From positions 17,358,871 through 17,422,870 of the forward strand of contig NC_040028.1 in assembly GCF_000972845.2 (NCBI RefSeq): a DNA stretch of 64,000 nt, written 5' to 3'. Positions 30,196-44,143 of this stretch are shown one piece after another (the stretch's first letter is position 1; every line of letters starts with the position of its first letter). The position numbers were made by a program, and so were the translations under genes. This stretch comes from Larimichthys crocea. Its lineage: Eukaryota; Chordata; Actinopteri; Sciaenidae. The notes under the pieces were generated by a model that ran no database searches, was not told where the DNA came from, and saw only the letters and a program-made list of their open reading frames with translations.

Positions 30196-31522
30196 GCTCT
30201 CATAATGACTAAACAAATCACATCCTGTCCAGGAGGCTTAAAGGTGAGCATAAAGAGAGGATGACAGACAGAGAGCTCGGTGTTGAGTTTAGTGTTTGCT
30301 GGCTCCTAACTGACTCCAGTGAAGTGTGTACACAGTGCTAAAAGAGGTCTGCTCTCACCCAGGAGAGCCCCATCGCTCATTCAGCAGCTACTCCACCTTT
30401 TAACTGCACAGCCCTCAAGTTCATAATAGGATGAACTCCTATGCACTCTAAAAACATCGTTTCTGGGCTTGTTGCCACATTCCTAAAAGCATTAAAATGT
30501 TTGCATGCGGTGGGCTACTCTATTTACGCAGTGGGACACACTTCTTTATGTAAATGTGCTGGCAATTGTTGGTCTCATGTTTGAATAAGTGTCTAAGAAA
30601 TGTTTCCATAAAAGTCTGCTTCACCTCAACTCTGTGATTTACGAAAAGATGTTAACAGACAGACGCTGAGCTGGGCGTCTTGCTTTTGGACCGGCTGCTA
30701 TGTCTTGTGTTGTTGACCTTGCTTGATGTTTGCCTTGCTAGTTTTTGATAATAAGTAATGTTATCATAATAAAAAGATGTCCGACGAGGTAGTCACCAAT
30801 CATTTTTCATCTAGAAAATATGTAAATATTATTTGAGGTTGTCAAGTTGTGCAGGACATAGAGAGAATAGAATTTGTTTCCCTTACGATGCAAAACAAAG
30901 CAATAAACATTATTTATTTATTTATATATATATATGATAATATAAACAGTACAGCATAAAATACAGCAATGTTACTGTACATAGTGCAGTAAAAACAGCA
31001 GCTGGTTTATAACCTGTCACATTATGATGGACTATTCAAAGCTATATTAAGATGGCATATTAGGGCGAGCTTGTTGTGCCTCTTGCCCAACATTACTACT
31101 TGCTGTTAAAGTCCAGTCATGTTTGCATCAAGTGATTTACATAACAGACACGATGACTTTACAGAAATAAAAAAAAAAAGTTTTATCTGTTTGTTTTCAT
31201 CTGTTTATCTCTCTCTTCCACATGAGCACCGACACACGCCCTTAACATTTGGAGGTAGTAAGTCGTCCCCTCAACTCTTCTTGTTGCACAAATAGCTGAC
31301 ATTAAAAACTAGTAGGTCACCTTGCACTGAGAAGCACTCAAATGTATGTTTGCCTCTATGCCAGGGGGCTCATTGTTCCCGCGTTGGGAACAGAACATCA
31401 CGCCGCTGAAGGCGAGTTTAATTTGTACTACTTAGCACCCTGCACCCTCAGAGCTGTAAAAAGCCGCATGGAGAACACACCTTTCTCCCAGTCAGTTGAA
31501 GTACATGGAGTGAAAAGCCATT

Positions 31523-31523
<1 letters not shown>

Positions 31524-31593
<70 letters not shown>
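31524..31593 (+). repeat. Long CA microsatellite (35 units)
   Basis: Pure (CA)35, likely highly polymorphic. Confidence 0.97.
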
Positions 31594-31597
<4 letters not shown>

Positions 31598-31984
31598 AAA
31601 CATAGAGCAAGACAGAGTGTTCCTCCCTCAGAGCAAATACCAGTTCATCATTGGCAGGAACGGTCCTGCTGATAAGTAAAGAGATGTTTATTCATTAGCT
31701 GAGTGATAAGTTCACCGAGGATAATTCTGCATGAATGTCTGTCCTCTTTTTCCCTCTTAAAGAATTCTGTTCATGCAGCCGATGACGTTGCTGCTGTGTG
31801 TACACACACGCACGTAAACCAATTGTACTACAATTCATGGTCATGTGCTTTCCATAGCTGAAGAGAGTGATAACGCACAACCTTATCTGTAACCATGACA
31901 ACACGCTGGATCCACTGCGGGCCCTCTGACGCCCGTTCTGAATCGGCAAAGTGTTGCGAATGGTGTTCAGATAGGAGCAGAGGA

Positions 31985-32008
31985 CTGCTGCTGCTGCTGC
32001 TGCTGCTG
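31985..32008 (+). repeat. (CTG)8 trinucleotide repeat
   Basis: Eight uninterrupted CTG units in the intergenic spacer, not in a recognised gene. Confidence 0.9.
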
Positions 32009-33948
32009 TGGGAAAACTGTGAGATAGCAGGACCTTTTGATAATTCAGATAACACGTTTAAAAAGAAGAAAAAAAATCCAGAAGGGGTTCCGGGTGCACT
32101 TTATGTTCTGATGACCTTCGAGTGTATTGTTGGTACTGGCCTCAACACCTTCGACTCGAGACGGACAGAAAACGTGCCGCAGGACCTTCATCACACACTG
32201 TCTAGACTGAGGAAGAATACGATGTACCTGCTGTGGATGACGGATATTAGTCAATATTTGGACCCAAAACATGGCGCTCTTATTTGAGTTAGACATAACA
32301 GGAGGCCAGCACCCAGTCCCCCACCCGCCCCCGACCGTCTGCTGTCCTCTGCAGACAGAAAGGTCAGCCGGAGAACACCATAAAGAGGAGTGGAACGTAT
32401 TCACCGAGTTCCTCTAAAGTTCAATCAGATTCAGCAGAGGCCCACCTCTCTCTCTCACTCTCACTCTGTCTGTCTGTCCTGTCCTGGTCTTTCCTCATGT
32501 GTGTGTGTGTGGGAGGGAGAGAGAAAGGCAGCAAAAGACACTGAGATTTTTAAGATTGTGTTTATTAAGCAAAGGGGGAGGTCCCCTGACCCTGAGGCAG
32601 ACTGAACCCGGGGTCAAAACAACAGGAAGGAAGTCACATGACCCATTCAAACTCAGAGAGTAGGGGGTCGGGGGGTCGGGGTGGTGGCAGAGACAAACAC
32701 AGACAAGTGGAGGGTTGAAGGGATCTGGGATCTGTTCTTTTCATTCTTGTTTTTCTCAGTCGGTCTGACCCAGGTGTCTGCAGACATGCTTTGGCGCCTG
32801 TCCAGGTGTGGATTACAACATCAAGACCACTACAGGGGAAAACAAGAAGAAGCGTGAGGCAGAAAAGAGGAGCGGAAAAAGTAAAAGCGACAGACTCGGA
32901 GACAGAAAGAGAGCAAGACGTCATACATTTTTTCACTCAACATGTCATTCTCTGTTACCAAGACGAGAAATGAATAGACGAAGCTGCCTAGCAACATTTA
33001 ACCGCGTGTAAACGAACGTGTCTGCATGTGCGAGTGTGCGGCAGAGCACAGAAAAGACCCGGGTTGAAGGTTAGTGCAGGCTCGAGGAGTCAAGAAAGAG
33101 TAAAATAGGTGGTGCCCACTTCTTTTTCTTCCACTTTTTTTTACGAGAGATGTCCAGGTCAAGAGGCAGGATAAGCAGCGGCCATTAATGACACACGTTA
33201 TTGGTCCCACAAGTCCTAACAGAGTGGTCGTGTGATATTGGGTCATATGAAGGCAGGCTATGAGAACTGCCGGTTTATTGGTGGGCTGTTAAACTTTGGC
33301 CTTTTCATGTTTCCTGTGTGAGGTATCTCTGTGAGATCACTCGCAATTGGGGAAAGGAGAGCAGCCCTGCCTTTGCTGTTACAGTGTGTGTCATTAAAAA
33401 TAGGTCACAAAGCAGAGGGGACAGAAATTAATTACTTCACTCCTGTCACTGCAAACAAAGTTGCAGAATGGCAGATGCATAACTGTGTTTTCATTAGTGA
33501 AAAATCACCTGAAAATGAGGATTGTTCAGTTTTTGTTACCTTAAAATGAACCTTTAATATTCTACAGTAGTCCTGAACAGACAAAATAAACACTGGCTCT
33601 AGACAGGACGTTTCTTGCACGTTTTACGACCACCATACTTTCTCCTTCACGTCAGGGAGAAAACAGTGAGTCAGCAGGTACACTGCCACAAAAATGGTAC
33701 ACTGGTCCTTCCAAGTATTTTACTTTGTAACATTTAACGTCGCACTCCATCACAGAGTAAAAACAAGTCGTAATAATCCGAGAATGAAGAATGAGTCTGA
33801 ATAAGGACATACAATAACACAAACTGATCGAGGCAGCATTTCTAGCGACATCAAACTGCATTTTTTTTATGTTCGGTGGCTTTGAATATGAGAAAGATAA
33901 CATAACTGTCTCTGTTTCCATTAGGTCGGCGGACACTTCTTGATCTAA

Positions 33949-34030
33949 GTTTATCCATCCATCCATTTTCAGAAGTTCAAACCGGGAACCTTCTTGCTGG
34001 CGACGGTGCTCACCACTGCACCACTGTGCT
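33949..34030 (-). mobile_element. SINE-like repeat, internally deleted minus-strand copy
   Basis: On the minus strand, the head (GCACAGTGGTGCAGTGGTGAGC..., GAAGGTTCCCGGTTTGAAC) joins almost directly to the tail (GAAAATGGATGGATGGAT), so the middle 200 or so bases of the element are missing. It belongs to the same family as the 62118 and 30005 copies. Confidence 0.6.
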
Positions 34031-34398
34031 TTGGTTTAAGTTTAATCCGCTCATACAAAACTAATTTTACTTTTACTTGAGTAAAATATTTGAGTCCAAG
34101 TGCATACTTTAATTTCTGAAAAAGTCATTTCCTAAAACAAACCTCAGGAGCAGGGTGTATATAAAACGCTGCATATGTAATTTCCCACTCTTAAGCTGGT
34201 ATTTACAATAAAACAGAACGTTCAGTGGGAGCGTAACTCATGCTTCAGACGTGATGTATGGATTACAGTTTTCTAAAGAAAGTCATGGGCGATATAATAA
34301 CACGCAGAGGGAAACGTGTTCAGAGGAAGACTCAAAAGATCATATGCCAGCTTCACCTTTATTTATTGTTTTTTCTTTCATTTTGGTTTTGCACGTGT

Positions 34399-34448
34399 AC
34401 ACACACACACATGCAACCGCTTCACACACACACACATGCAACCGCTTC
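34399..34448 (+). repeat. Tandem duplication of a CA-ATGCAACCGCTT unit
   Basis: A short CA tract followed by ATGCAACCGCTT occurs twice in direct succession. Confidence 0.8.
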
Positions 34449-37400
34449 ACACACGGGCTGCGTTGGCGTCCTCGTCCTGTGTCAAGTACAGGAAGGAAAT
34501 TATTAGCTTCCTGAGGAGCTAATGGGACCGGCCACGCGGGGATCAACAGACATAGAGGAGGACAGGATGAGGTCAGCAGTGTTATGGATTGACCGGTCGG
34601 AAACTCTCAGTATCAGTTACCGCACGAGCACGAGACATTTAGAAATTGAGAGGCGAATGTGGACTGGATGGATTAAAAGACAAAAATAGGAATGAACGAT
34701 GGGAAATGTCAGCGTGGAGGCTTTTGCACAGAAATCAGTCACAGTCATGTGTGGAGAGTGTAATGGGCTGGTTTAGAGGATGGGGAGTGAAAGTGATATT
34801 GTTCCAGGCAGGATGTTGGAGGTCAAGAGGCTCTCTGACCAAGGATACACCACGGCCAAAACACTCCATTAAAGCTGGCCTGACCTTCAACCTGCCACCG
34901 CTGTCAAAGAGACCGAGATTTGGACAGCGCCAAAATGTCCGGCGCTCCTCTTATCAGCTCTCTGATGATAATTATTGTGTGTACAACGCAATATGTGCGC
35001 GCTTATGTCCGTCTTTGTGTGCCGCTGTCCAACGCGGCGTGTTTGAACAGCAGCTACCCGAGAGTGCAGGTAGTCCAAACAAGGTCACAGTGTACCTGGG
35101 GATTTTCCTGTGACCTGGAGAAATGAGACAAGTTGGGCAAAATGCCAATAAATCCAAGCCGAGGAGAGGAACATGAGATACATGTAATGTGCTGACATGC
35201 TGTGTCTCCCATTTTTTTTGTTCACACATTTGAATTTCAAGTCGTGTGGCTGGACAGATGTTGTTTGGTATATTGTTGTTGGTGATGGCGGTGAGCTCAT
35301 CACGCTGTCATTACCGCAGAGAAAAACACACAGATTCCCTGTAAACACAAACACATCCCTCTCGCTGTCTCTTTCGCTTACGCGCAAACACATTTGCCCA
35401 ATCCTGCCCCTCAGCTCAGCTTTGTTCCAGCGAGCAAGTGGGTTTAAAAAACAAATGACGTGCTTGGCCTTTTATTATGTTCCGGACACTGTTTTTCCTG
35501 AGGCTGGAATGTGGACAGGAATGTGTTGTTGTTCTGCGAGCGCTCAGAGGGAGAAAAACCTATCATGCTTGAGGAAAAAGAAGAGAGGGGGGTAGAAGGA
35601 AGACAAGAAAGAGAGAGTGAAGCAGAAGTTGTGAATTCATTCTCAGTATGGTTGTGTGTGTTTTCACTGCCCTGCTCTGTCTCTGGTTTTCATTAACAGC
35701 TGTTTTGCTGCTCCGTGTTCAGGCCGGGCCAACACTTGCATAACAGCCTGCCTGTTATTGGCCTGCTAGTCTAAACTCTGCTGCTCGTCTCTCTCTCTCT
35801 ATCTTTTTTATGTAAACTTTTAATGTACTTCACCAGCTTTGTATGTAAGTCAGCTGGAACAGCCACACTCAGAGGCGGGGCAAAGAGTCAAACTATCACA
35901 GAGAGGGGTGAGACGCATAAATCAGTCAAATGTTGGAGTCTAACAGCGCAGACTTTCAGACGGTCGTGCCTTAAAGGCATTCACGTCGCTGCACTTTGTA
36001 GATACAGAAAGTGATGGAGGTCACTGGTGTGAGGAATTTTAAAAGGATGCTTAAGACAGAAGGTCAAACCCTGAGGACTTTATGCCTCCACACAACAGGT
36101 CAGTCAGTGTGAACGTTGGATTGTCAGAAAGTTACTAAAACTGTTGGACGTAGCCCCCTCTAACGCCAAGAACCCACCGGGCACATCTCTGTTTTGGTCC
36201 GTTCTCTACACGAATTCAAACCCTACCAACCCTAACCCTTTTGCCCACCAGCCTTCAGATTTGGTCACTTTCCCTTGTTTCAGTGTTTCTAGATATGCTT
36301 TAAAATATGTAAATATGCTACATAGCAGCTGTTTTTACCACCAGCAGTTTGCTTTTGAATTTTTCTATACTGCTTCTGTGTCTGACTTTAGTTCAGTTTG
36401 CTTCGTGCAGATTGATGCAGGCCGCTCATGATGAACAGATGAACAGAGAACAGTTGAGTTGATCTTCGCAGAGCCGAGCTGAGACCCGTTTCTGAAACAG
36501 ACCGCTGGGGTCTATCTCTTATCCACAGCGCACACTAAACGCGTCACATCCGTGCCTGGTGGAGTTTGGGGATAAGGTGTTCAGGGAAGAGATGTCAGAT
36601 GTTCAACCATCCAACATGCACTCTTATCAAAGCGTGCCAACATCTCAGGAAGGACAAGGAGCGTCTTCTGTGGCAGTCTGTCCTGTTGGCTCTATATGCT
36701 CTAGCATTTTGAATGGATCCTATTAACTTTATTATTGTTTGCTTCTGTGTGTTCCACAAGTGAAAACCACAGGCTGAGAATACCGGTGCAAAGCAAAGAA
36801 AAGCAAAACTTTCCATCATCAACTTTTCAGACAGAATTTCTATTCTGAACACGTGACGGGACATCTCATCGATCGATTTGTTGTGGGTTTCGTTCGGTTA
36901 TTTATTTATGTGCAGGCACAGGATGTTCATGCAGGCAGTCAGCCGTTTCAAAAAATTATTTAAGCTCTGTTAAAAATGATGAGTACGTATTCACAACCTG
37001 TTTGACGTCTTGGCCAGGAATTAATGAGCTTGGGTTTCAGTTCCAAAAAAACGTCTTGAGAAGTCAGAAAGTAGTTTGTTTTGTTTTGGTGTTTTTATGG
37101 AACTTGTTGACAATTAGAAAAATATAGAATATCACCATCCTCACAAACAAATATAAGATGACATGAAGCTTGGTAGTCAGGTTACTAGTGAACTACAGTT
37201 ACAGTCCTGGTGTTGCACTCAGGTAGGCTCTGTTCAGCATTCTGCCCGGTGCTCGCTGCAACCAAGATACTGTGAAGACAAATCTCGACAATTTGTTTCT
37301 TACAGGATTGCGACACGTTATCAGGTCGGTGTGCTACCATTTGAGACACGCGGGGTCATCCATGTGTCACATATCCTGCTTTGTAAAGTAAACAGCAAAC

Positions 37401-38099
37401 AGGGTCATGGTTGAAACAATCTGAACGCTGTGCACATGTGTAAGATACCTTTTTGTGGGTGTGATTGATCATGTAGCTCATACGTTACACAAAAACACAC
37501 ATCTGTATGGCGAATGGGTTGTGGATTCGATGTATCCGAACGTGAGAGCGCATGCATGAGAGAGGAAGATGCAGGAATTAGCGTAAGGAGTAAAAAAAAA
37601 AAAAGTGGTTGTATGTGTAACAGGCTCATCCTTCACCAGGGGCGCTCAGGGACCTATTTGTCCCAGCAGGGAGAGGCGGGTGAGGGATGAGGTCTAGAGC
37701 CCCCTTGGCCTGTCTGGAGCTCAGAGCGGGACAGGAACACCCAAGATGGATGAAAGGGGGTTGGGGGGGGGGCCTAAACGAGAAAAGGTGGATCAAAGAG
37801 CTGGAGAGAACGGGAGCGGAGGAGAGCATAGCTGGGAGGACGGGGGAAGAGAAGATGAGCGATGGCTGGATGGTCTTTCTTTTGATCCATCATTGAGTGA
37901 TGCTCCATTCAATGTGTTGACTGAGACCACCTGGGGGACTCCGAGGGAGGCTGTGTGTTTGTTTATTAGCGCTCAGGGGGGAGGGGTATCACTCGGCTAT
38001 AGATGGCTGTCAGCCTCACAGCCCTCCACATTAGGGTGATTGAAGGCAACTGATGGCCCACTTCCACACAGTGTCAATGTCTTTGGAGAGCTCAGTAAA

Positions 38100-38420
38100 C
38101 CTGCTGTGTGATCTCAGTGATGGAAAACAGCTTTCATTACTCTGATACAGGAGAAGCCAAACAAGGAAATCTTTTGTATCTCGAAGCCCATTTTGTTATT
38201 GCTGTCAATGAAATGAATAGTCGGGCGGGGGAATCAATCCGTGCCTCTGTTTTATGGATGCTCTGGCTCTTTTTTTTTTTCCTCTGCTTTTCTTACTTTG
38301 CTTTGAAAAGAAGAAACCTTGTGTTGTTCAACCCGTGTGTCTCCCTAATTATTTATTTATCTTCCCTTCACCAGTACCAGCCTCAATCATTCATATAATA
38401 ATGTGGTAATTCCCAAATGA
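38100..38420. promoter_or_regulatory. Candidate conserved noncoding element C
   Basis: Unique, moderately AT-rich sequence with few simple repeats, apart from a T run at about 38270. It holds CATTACTCTGATAC, GCTGTCAATGAAATGAATAG and ATAATAATGTGGTAATTC. It resembles ancient noncoding elements in texture only. Confidence 0.15.
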
Positions 38421-39840
38421 GACTCCCATCCCCCCTCACTTCTCCTCCCACTCTTCCCGAGCTAGGCTTTCCACAACCAACCAACTATCCTGTTTGTCAC
38501 TTGCTTGTAATTTTGTATGAGCCTCACACACACACACACACACACACAAATGATCTCTTGCAGGGGTCAATGCACAAGCTCAATGCATCTTTTGTGTCCA
38601 GAGGTGTTATAACTCAAAATGTGAATTAAAGCCACGGTGGGCATTGTCCGCTCCACATCCATCGCCGCTCTCAAACATTTTAAAAGGAGTCAGTCTGAGA
38701 TTAGTGATTCGAGGACGATGTCTGCGTGTCCTTGCACACCTCCGTGCGTCATATGGAGAGCAGCCGAGATAAGACATGAGCCCTGAGAATTCAGAACATT
38801 ATCAGAGATAGAGAAGAATGGAGATAGAGGCAACAGACAGATAAGAGAAAGTGAAACATATGAGGTGTTAAGATACATTTTAAGAACATGTTAAGTAAAG
38901 TGTTGTGAATGGAGAGAGGAGTGATTATAGAGACAAACACCAGGAGATACCAGCTGTATGTTAATATTCATTTCATATAAATCATTTTCAAACGTTTTTT
39001 TTCTGGAATGCAATGGATATTTCAGACTCTTTCAGAGAGTACACTTATTAAATCTTGAAAATATTAATTAATTCCGTTAGTTTGCCTTGTAGACTCACCT
39101 TAGTTCGTTCTTTCCAGTCCGACCCTGTAAGATTTTAACACTTTTAACTGATAATTATGTCTAAAAGGCCAAATTCCGATCAGGCCCTGCAGCGAGTAGT
39201 CACAAGTTTGTGCAGCAAGCAGTCACTCGACCACAGCTGTCTCCCACTTTAGTTCATGAACCCTCGTGCTGGGGGGGGTGTTTATTTGTGCTCAATGTAA
39301 CTGCTACGAAAAAATCAGAAAATAATCAATTTTTCGCCGATTCACCAGCTTTCTTGATACAGGCGCTCCCTCACTCTCATTTACTGTCTGTGTTGCTCGA
39401 CCACTGCTCTCTTTCCCCCTTAAACCAAAAGAAACTTCTTTGCGTCTCTATTTTGCGGCGCAGACACGACAGAGACATAGCCGTAGAAGCTGGTACATGA
39501 AATGGACAAAGCCAGAACACAACAGTTATCACAGTTTAGTCCATGAACTCCTGGATAGTACTCGGCTTCAGTGACATTTCAGGCCGACTGTGAACACGTT
39601 TGACTCAACTCCTCAACTCACCTCACCTCCTCACCTGGTTGACTGTGTAAATGTCACCTGACTGTAATTTGACGAACACTAAACGTCTGCATGTAGAGGC
39701 AAGAGGCTCATTAAACAGTTTGTGGAGTATTTGTCATGGCGTTAAAAGTGGTAGAACCATGAAAGGGGAACACAAATTTCTGGTTTGAGTTAGAACCTCA
39801 AGTTGTTCTTCATGGTAATACCATAGGGAAGGAACCTGTT

Positions 39841-39883
39841 GGTTCTTGAAAGAACTATTTATTATGACGTTATTTCAAGAACC
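39841..39883. repeat. Perfect 11-bp inverted repeat (possible MITE remnant)
   Basis: GGTTCTTGAAA (39841-39851) and TTTCAAGAACC (39873-39883) flank a 21-base spacer. Further GAACC/AGAACC copies lie just upstream (39790-39835). AAGAACC-rich palindromes are common in teleost nonautonomous DNA transposons; the family is not identified. Confidence 0.4.
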
Positions 39884-40951
39884 TTTAAAGATCATTGCTC
39901 TTCCTCTGGGCTTGGTCATGATTACCCTTTTAAAGCAATTCTCTAGACTCTAGACTCTTGGGAGATGTAGGGAAATCCAAAGTGCCACTATCCTGCAATC
40001 GTCACAGTGGCCATTGTTCAACAAATCGTCTCACTTTAATTAGTTTTAAAGAGTTGGGTTGCACTGGAGCAGGTTTAGCTAATGGTTAATGGTTAATGGC
40101 TACTGGATGCTGTAGGATCAAATCCCAGTTTCACCTCGATTTTAACTGGAAACCGATACTCATGAATAAGTGTGGTGTTGAATGAAAACAAATTAGCACG
40201 GATTCCCAGTAATGTCCAGAGGACTGTTTCTTTTTTTTTTCTAGTCAATGAAGAAACTATTCATTTGTTCCCTCTGTTGTCTTTTGGATATTTGACACAC
40301 ATTCATGCGAGTCAGATGTTTGTATTCTCTATGAAATTACAATATGCAAGCAGTTATACATGCATTTTGCGTAATAAACACAAAAGCTGAGCTGTCAAAA
40401 CTGTTTATCTATCAGAGCTGAAATCCTCCCCAACACACTTGTCTGCATACCTGACTTAAATGCATAATTATGTTTGTGCTTCGGGGTAACGCTTGTCCCC
40501 ACACTGCTGTCCAAACCTCTAAACACTGAATGAGCCCAACACGGAGATTCCAGTGAGTTAGTCATGTTGTGTACACACTTACTTGACCTCTTGTTCTCTG
40601 AATTGCAAGATACTAAAGATCACAGACAACAAAAACAAGACAAGATATTCAGACTGAAATGCTAAAGCGGGTTGCAAAAGCTGGAATTACCCCAATGTCT
40701 GTCAACTGGAATTTCACCAAGGTTGACCTTGTGCTGTGAGTGAATTGTTGGTTGTCCCACACAGAGTGTACTTTTTTTTTTCCTCACTATGCTAGGAAGA
40801 AGTTGACTCACATGCGTCAACACAAAAGCAGGGAGTCATCAGCTGAATCAACAAGAGTGATCGGTTTTCATTTGCCACAGGTGATGCCTGAGCAGTCAGA
40901 CTCTTCCAGACCTACTGCTCATATGCTAAAAAAAAATCCACTTCCACATAT

Positions 40952-40983
<32 letters not shown>
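40952..40983 (+). repeat. CA microsatellite
   Basis: (CA)n, about 16 units. Confidence 0.95.
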
Positions 40984-40985
<2 letters not shown>

Positions 40986-41648
40986 TCCTAAAGTGAAAAA
41001 CACACATGCGGCTCACTGACACTCAGCAAGCCGAAGAAGCAGATGGCGTTTCCTTCTAAGGAGCTGGTGGCTGTCTGCAGGTCGTGTGCCGTCTCCACCG
41101 ACCACATCCATCACTTTGAGGCAAAAGCAGGGAGGGGAAACAGAAGACGTATAGCGGGGGCCCACTCCTAAAAGATCTCCCTCACGCTGTGCTCTGAGGG
41201 ACTATGTGGTTACTTTCAAGGGACTGCACACTCAAGAGTTTCCAAATGTGTAATCCTTACATCATACACTCTGCGGGGCTACTGTTATATTCGAGATCAT
41301 TTTGGATCTTTCAGTTGTCGCCTTGATTAAGCCGAGCGGTGTGGTAATAAAGCAGCAACGCTCTTGTGTGTGATGAATAACTCTACCTGTGCTTGAGGAA
41401 ACATGTTCTCCAGCAGTGCAATGAGGACACACCCTGAGCTGACCTGCAGCTGTAAACACACATGCAGACGCACCTGCCAAGTATGAGTCAAGCACGGTGG
41501 GCAGGGCCAGGAGAGGGCATGAGCTCATCCTGTTGCTTCCCGCACATTCCCACATCTCATCTCCACCTCCCCCCGTCCTCTCTTTGTCTTTCCATCCCAC
41601 TTACCTGCCTCTTCCTGTTCACCTCTTACCTGCCCTGCTCCCTCTTCC

Positions 41649-41650
<2 letters not shown>

Positions 41651-41697
<47 letters not shown>

Positions 41698-41852
41698 TTA
41701 TTTTCCCGTGCCCTCTCTATCATCAGAAACAGGAAGAGGTGTGTGTGTGTGTGTGTGTGTGGTGGGTTTTTGTTCAACTGGTGGCCAGGTAAAGAGGCGG
41801 GGCAGTGTGTGTTGTGTGTGTGTTTGCCTGTGTGTGTGTGTGTGTGTGTGTT
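41651..41852 (+). repeat. Cluster of three TG microsatellites
   Basis: Pure TG at 41651-41690, a second tract at about 41740-41761 and a third at about 41806-41852, within 200 bases. Confidence 0.9.
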
Positions 41853-43896
41853 GGTAGGGATTACAGTCAAAGAAACAGGAGATGCACAAGAAGCGTGAGA
41901 ACATTACCTGGAAAACAGCTGGGAATGTCTGCTGAACGGGCTGACCAAACACACATATACTTAGATACACACACATACACACACATTCCTGTGAAACGCA
42001 GGCTGGATCAGACCCAACTGGGACTTCTATACTGACTCATTTCTCAAGAATCGTAGTTTCGGGTCTGGGAACTTGTACACAAACGAAGAGTTAGCTCTCC
42101 TAAAAGCCTGAACCTGCTTTTAATCAAACATGAAATGCTAATTAAACATGACTTTGCAGAACATCACCCCCGTCGGCACCACTCCATCTTTCTACCCTGT
42201 GCGTGTGTGTGTGTGTCTCTCTCTTTCAAATATTCAGACTTTGTTGTTTCTGTTTGTTGTTGCTCACAGCCTGGCTTTCCTCACATATGTACAGTACACT
42301 CATGTCACGTACAGCGTGTTTGTGTGTTAGAGCGTGGATGGGAACAAACTGGTTCCCAGATTCTAGTGGAAAGAGGAAGTTAACTCGTGTTTACCGCACT
42401 TTTACTGGCAGATTATGCAACGCTGTAAAGATGACGAAAGGTGTGTTCCAGCGCTGCATGTTTACAACGTGTATGCGAGAGAGAGAAAGAGAAGGGAGGG
42501 GAAGAGAAGCTGTTGATAGTCACTGACCATGGTGGAAACACACATAGGAAGTACTATTTGAATAGGTGCCCACAGTTTAAAGAAGGATCTGTTACACACG
42601 CACACAAACACACAAGAGTAAAATGGGTTTGCCTCAGGGTATGTGCTCTCTCTCTTTCACACACACATACTCAGTGTTCCTTTCTCTCTCCCTTGTGAAC
42701 CTGCCATCCATTCTCTCCCATGCAGTGTATATACAAATATGGTGAAAACATCCCTGTATGCCGAAGTGTTTGCATTCCTGCTTGTTGGATCTGTGGGAAA
42801 TCTCCGGAGAACCTGAATATAGATGAATCCGCACAGCACCAAACCACATTTACAGAGAAACTCCACTAAGTTTTTTTTGTTTTGTTTTTTTTACCCCGTC
42901 CACATATTTGGCTCGTGATCAGAGGAGGAACATTTTTTCATTCTGCAGCTGGCACCATTTGTGGTATCACCTGTGAGCCAATCCCATTTCCAACATGTCA
43001 ACGTTGTCCTGAAGAATACCTTTAAAAGGCTCGGCTAAATAACTTCAAGTCTTTTTTTTTTTTTTATGTGTACGTTATTGAAATGTTAATTGATTTTGAA
43101 TGTTTTATCACTTCAGGCGATTTGGAGGTTAACCACACATGCTTTCATAGAGCTTGTCAGCCTATAAAAGTGTGTATAAATACAAAAAATACATATAAAC
43201 ATGCTGATCTGACAGAGATCCAAGTTATATTAAAACTTTATTGTTGTTAAAGTTTTTTGGCATGGAGTAAAGTGTGCAGACGTTTTTAATTGATGACATC
43301 AAGTATCTGAGCTGAGCATCAACGCTACTGATGGGCAACCGAGGCAAGAAGTCTTTATGTGTTGTTATTTAAAGCTATCCAATCAATCGTAGGACAACTG
43401 TGCTTGTCGTCAATCCAGAAACTGTATTCCTAGACGTCACTCTAGGAAGAAGAAATATGTCAGAAATGTTAACGTGATAACGTGTCTCTGCTTTTGTACA
43501 TTGTAGCGCCACAGTAAGAATTCACTAAGCGTGCGTCACACACTGGCGATATTGTAACGTTTGCTATAAATTGCAACCAAGATTGAGAGCGTGACATTCA
43601 ATAACACTGCAATCATGTCGCAGTCCCTCCCCTCCCATGGAGATTACAATAGTAATGTCATTTTTTAAAAATATTTCATGTGGTCTGCCATAAGTAGGAA
43701 TACACAAAAGTTTGTGTATGTTTACAGTATTTTGTCTGTTTGTGTTCAAGCGTACTCTAATGCAGAAAACATGTTGCGTACTGGCATTTTAACCCTGACC
43801 CTAAGGCTGGTCGCACAAACAGCTGAGGACTGATTGTTATGGGGTGGGGGGTGGAGGGTATCCACAAATCCACAAATGGCCATACTAGATTTTAAA

Positions 43897-43898
<2 letters not shown>

Positions 43899-43930
<32 letters not shown>
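43899..43930 (+). repeat. CA microsatellite
   Basis: (CA)16. Confidence 0.95.
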
Positions 43931-43932
<2 letters not shown>

Positions 43933-44097
43933 CTAAGGCCACTAATGTAGTGGCGGTGTCCCAGACAGCTTTCCGGAAGGATGCCATTTCCTGTGGAGCT
44001 ACTGCAGGTCTCTGTCCATAAGGCTGATGACTCCCTCGGGCATCCAGCTACTTTACGCTGCTCGTATGGTCATGTCTACTGATGCACGACCAACCTG

Positions 44098-44100
<3 letters not shown>

Positions 44101-44140
<40 letters not shown>
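44101..44140 (+). repeat. CA microsatellite
   Basis: (CA)20. Confidence 0.95.

Positions 44141-44143
<3 letters not shown>

Noticed and set aside
30767..30772. AATAAA in the spacer as the end of an unknown transcript
   Set aside because: Isolated hexamer in AT-rich DNA with no upstream exon evidence.
34646..35113. 155-codon plus-strand open frame in the spacer
   Set aside because: No recognisable domain or homologue; the length is within chance for 25 kb of noncoding DNA. It could be tested by transcript data.
40070..40135. tRNA-like segment (TTAGCTAATGG... and GGATCAAATCC)
   Set aside because: The A and B boxes are poor and no cloverleaf could be drawn by eye; at most a degraded SINE head.
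41651..41852. Regularly spaced TG blocks resembling an array
   Set aside because: They are microsatellites with irregular spacers, not a CRISPR array, and the genome is vertebrate.
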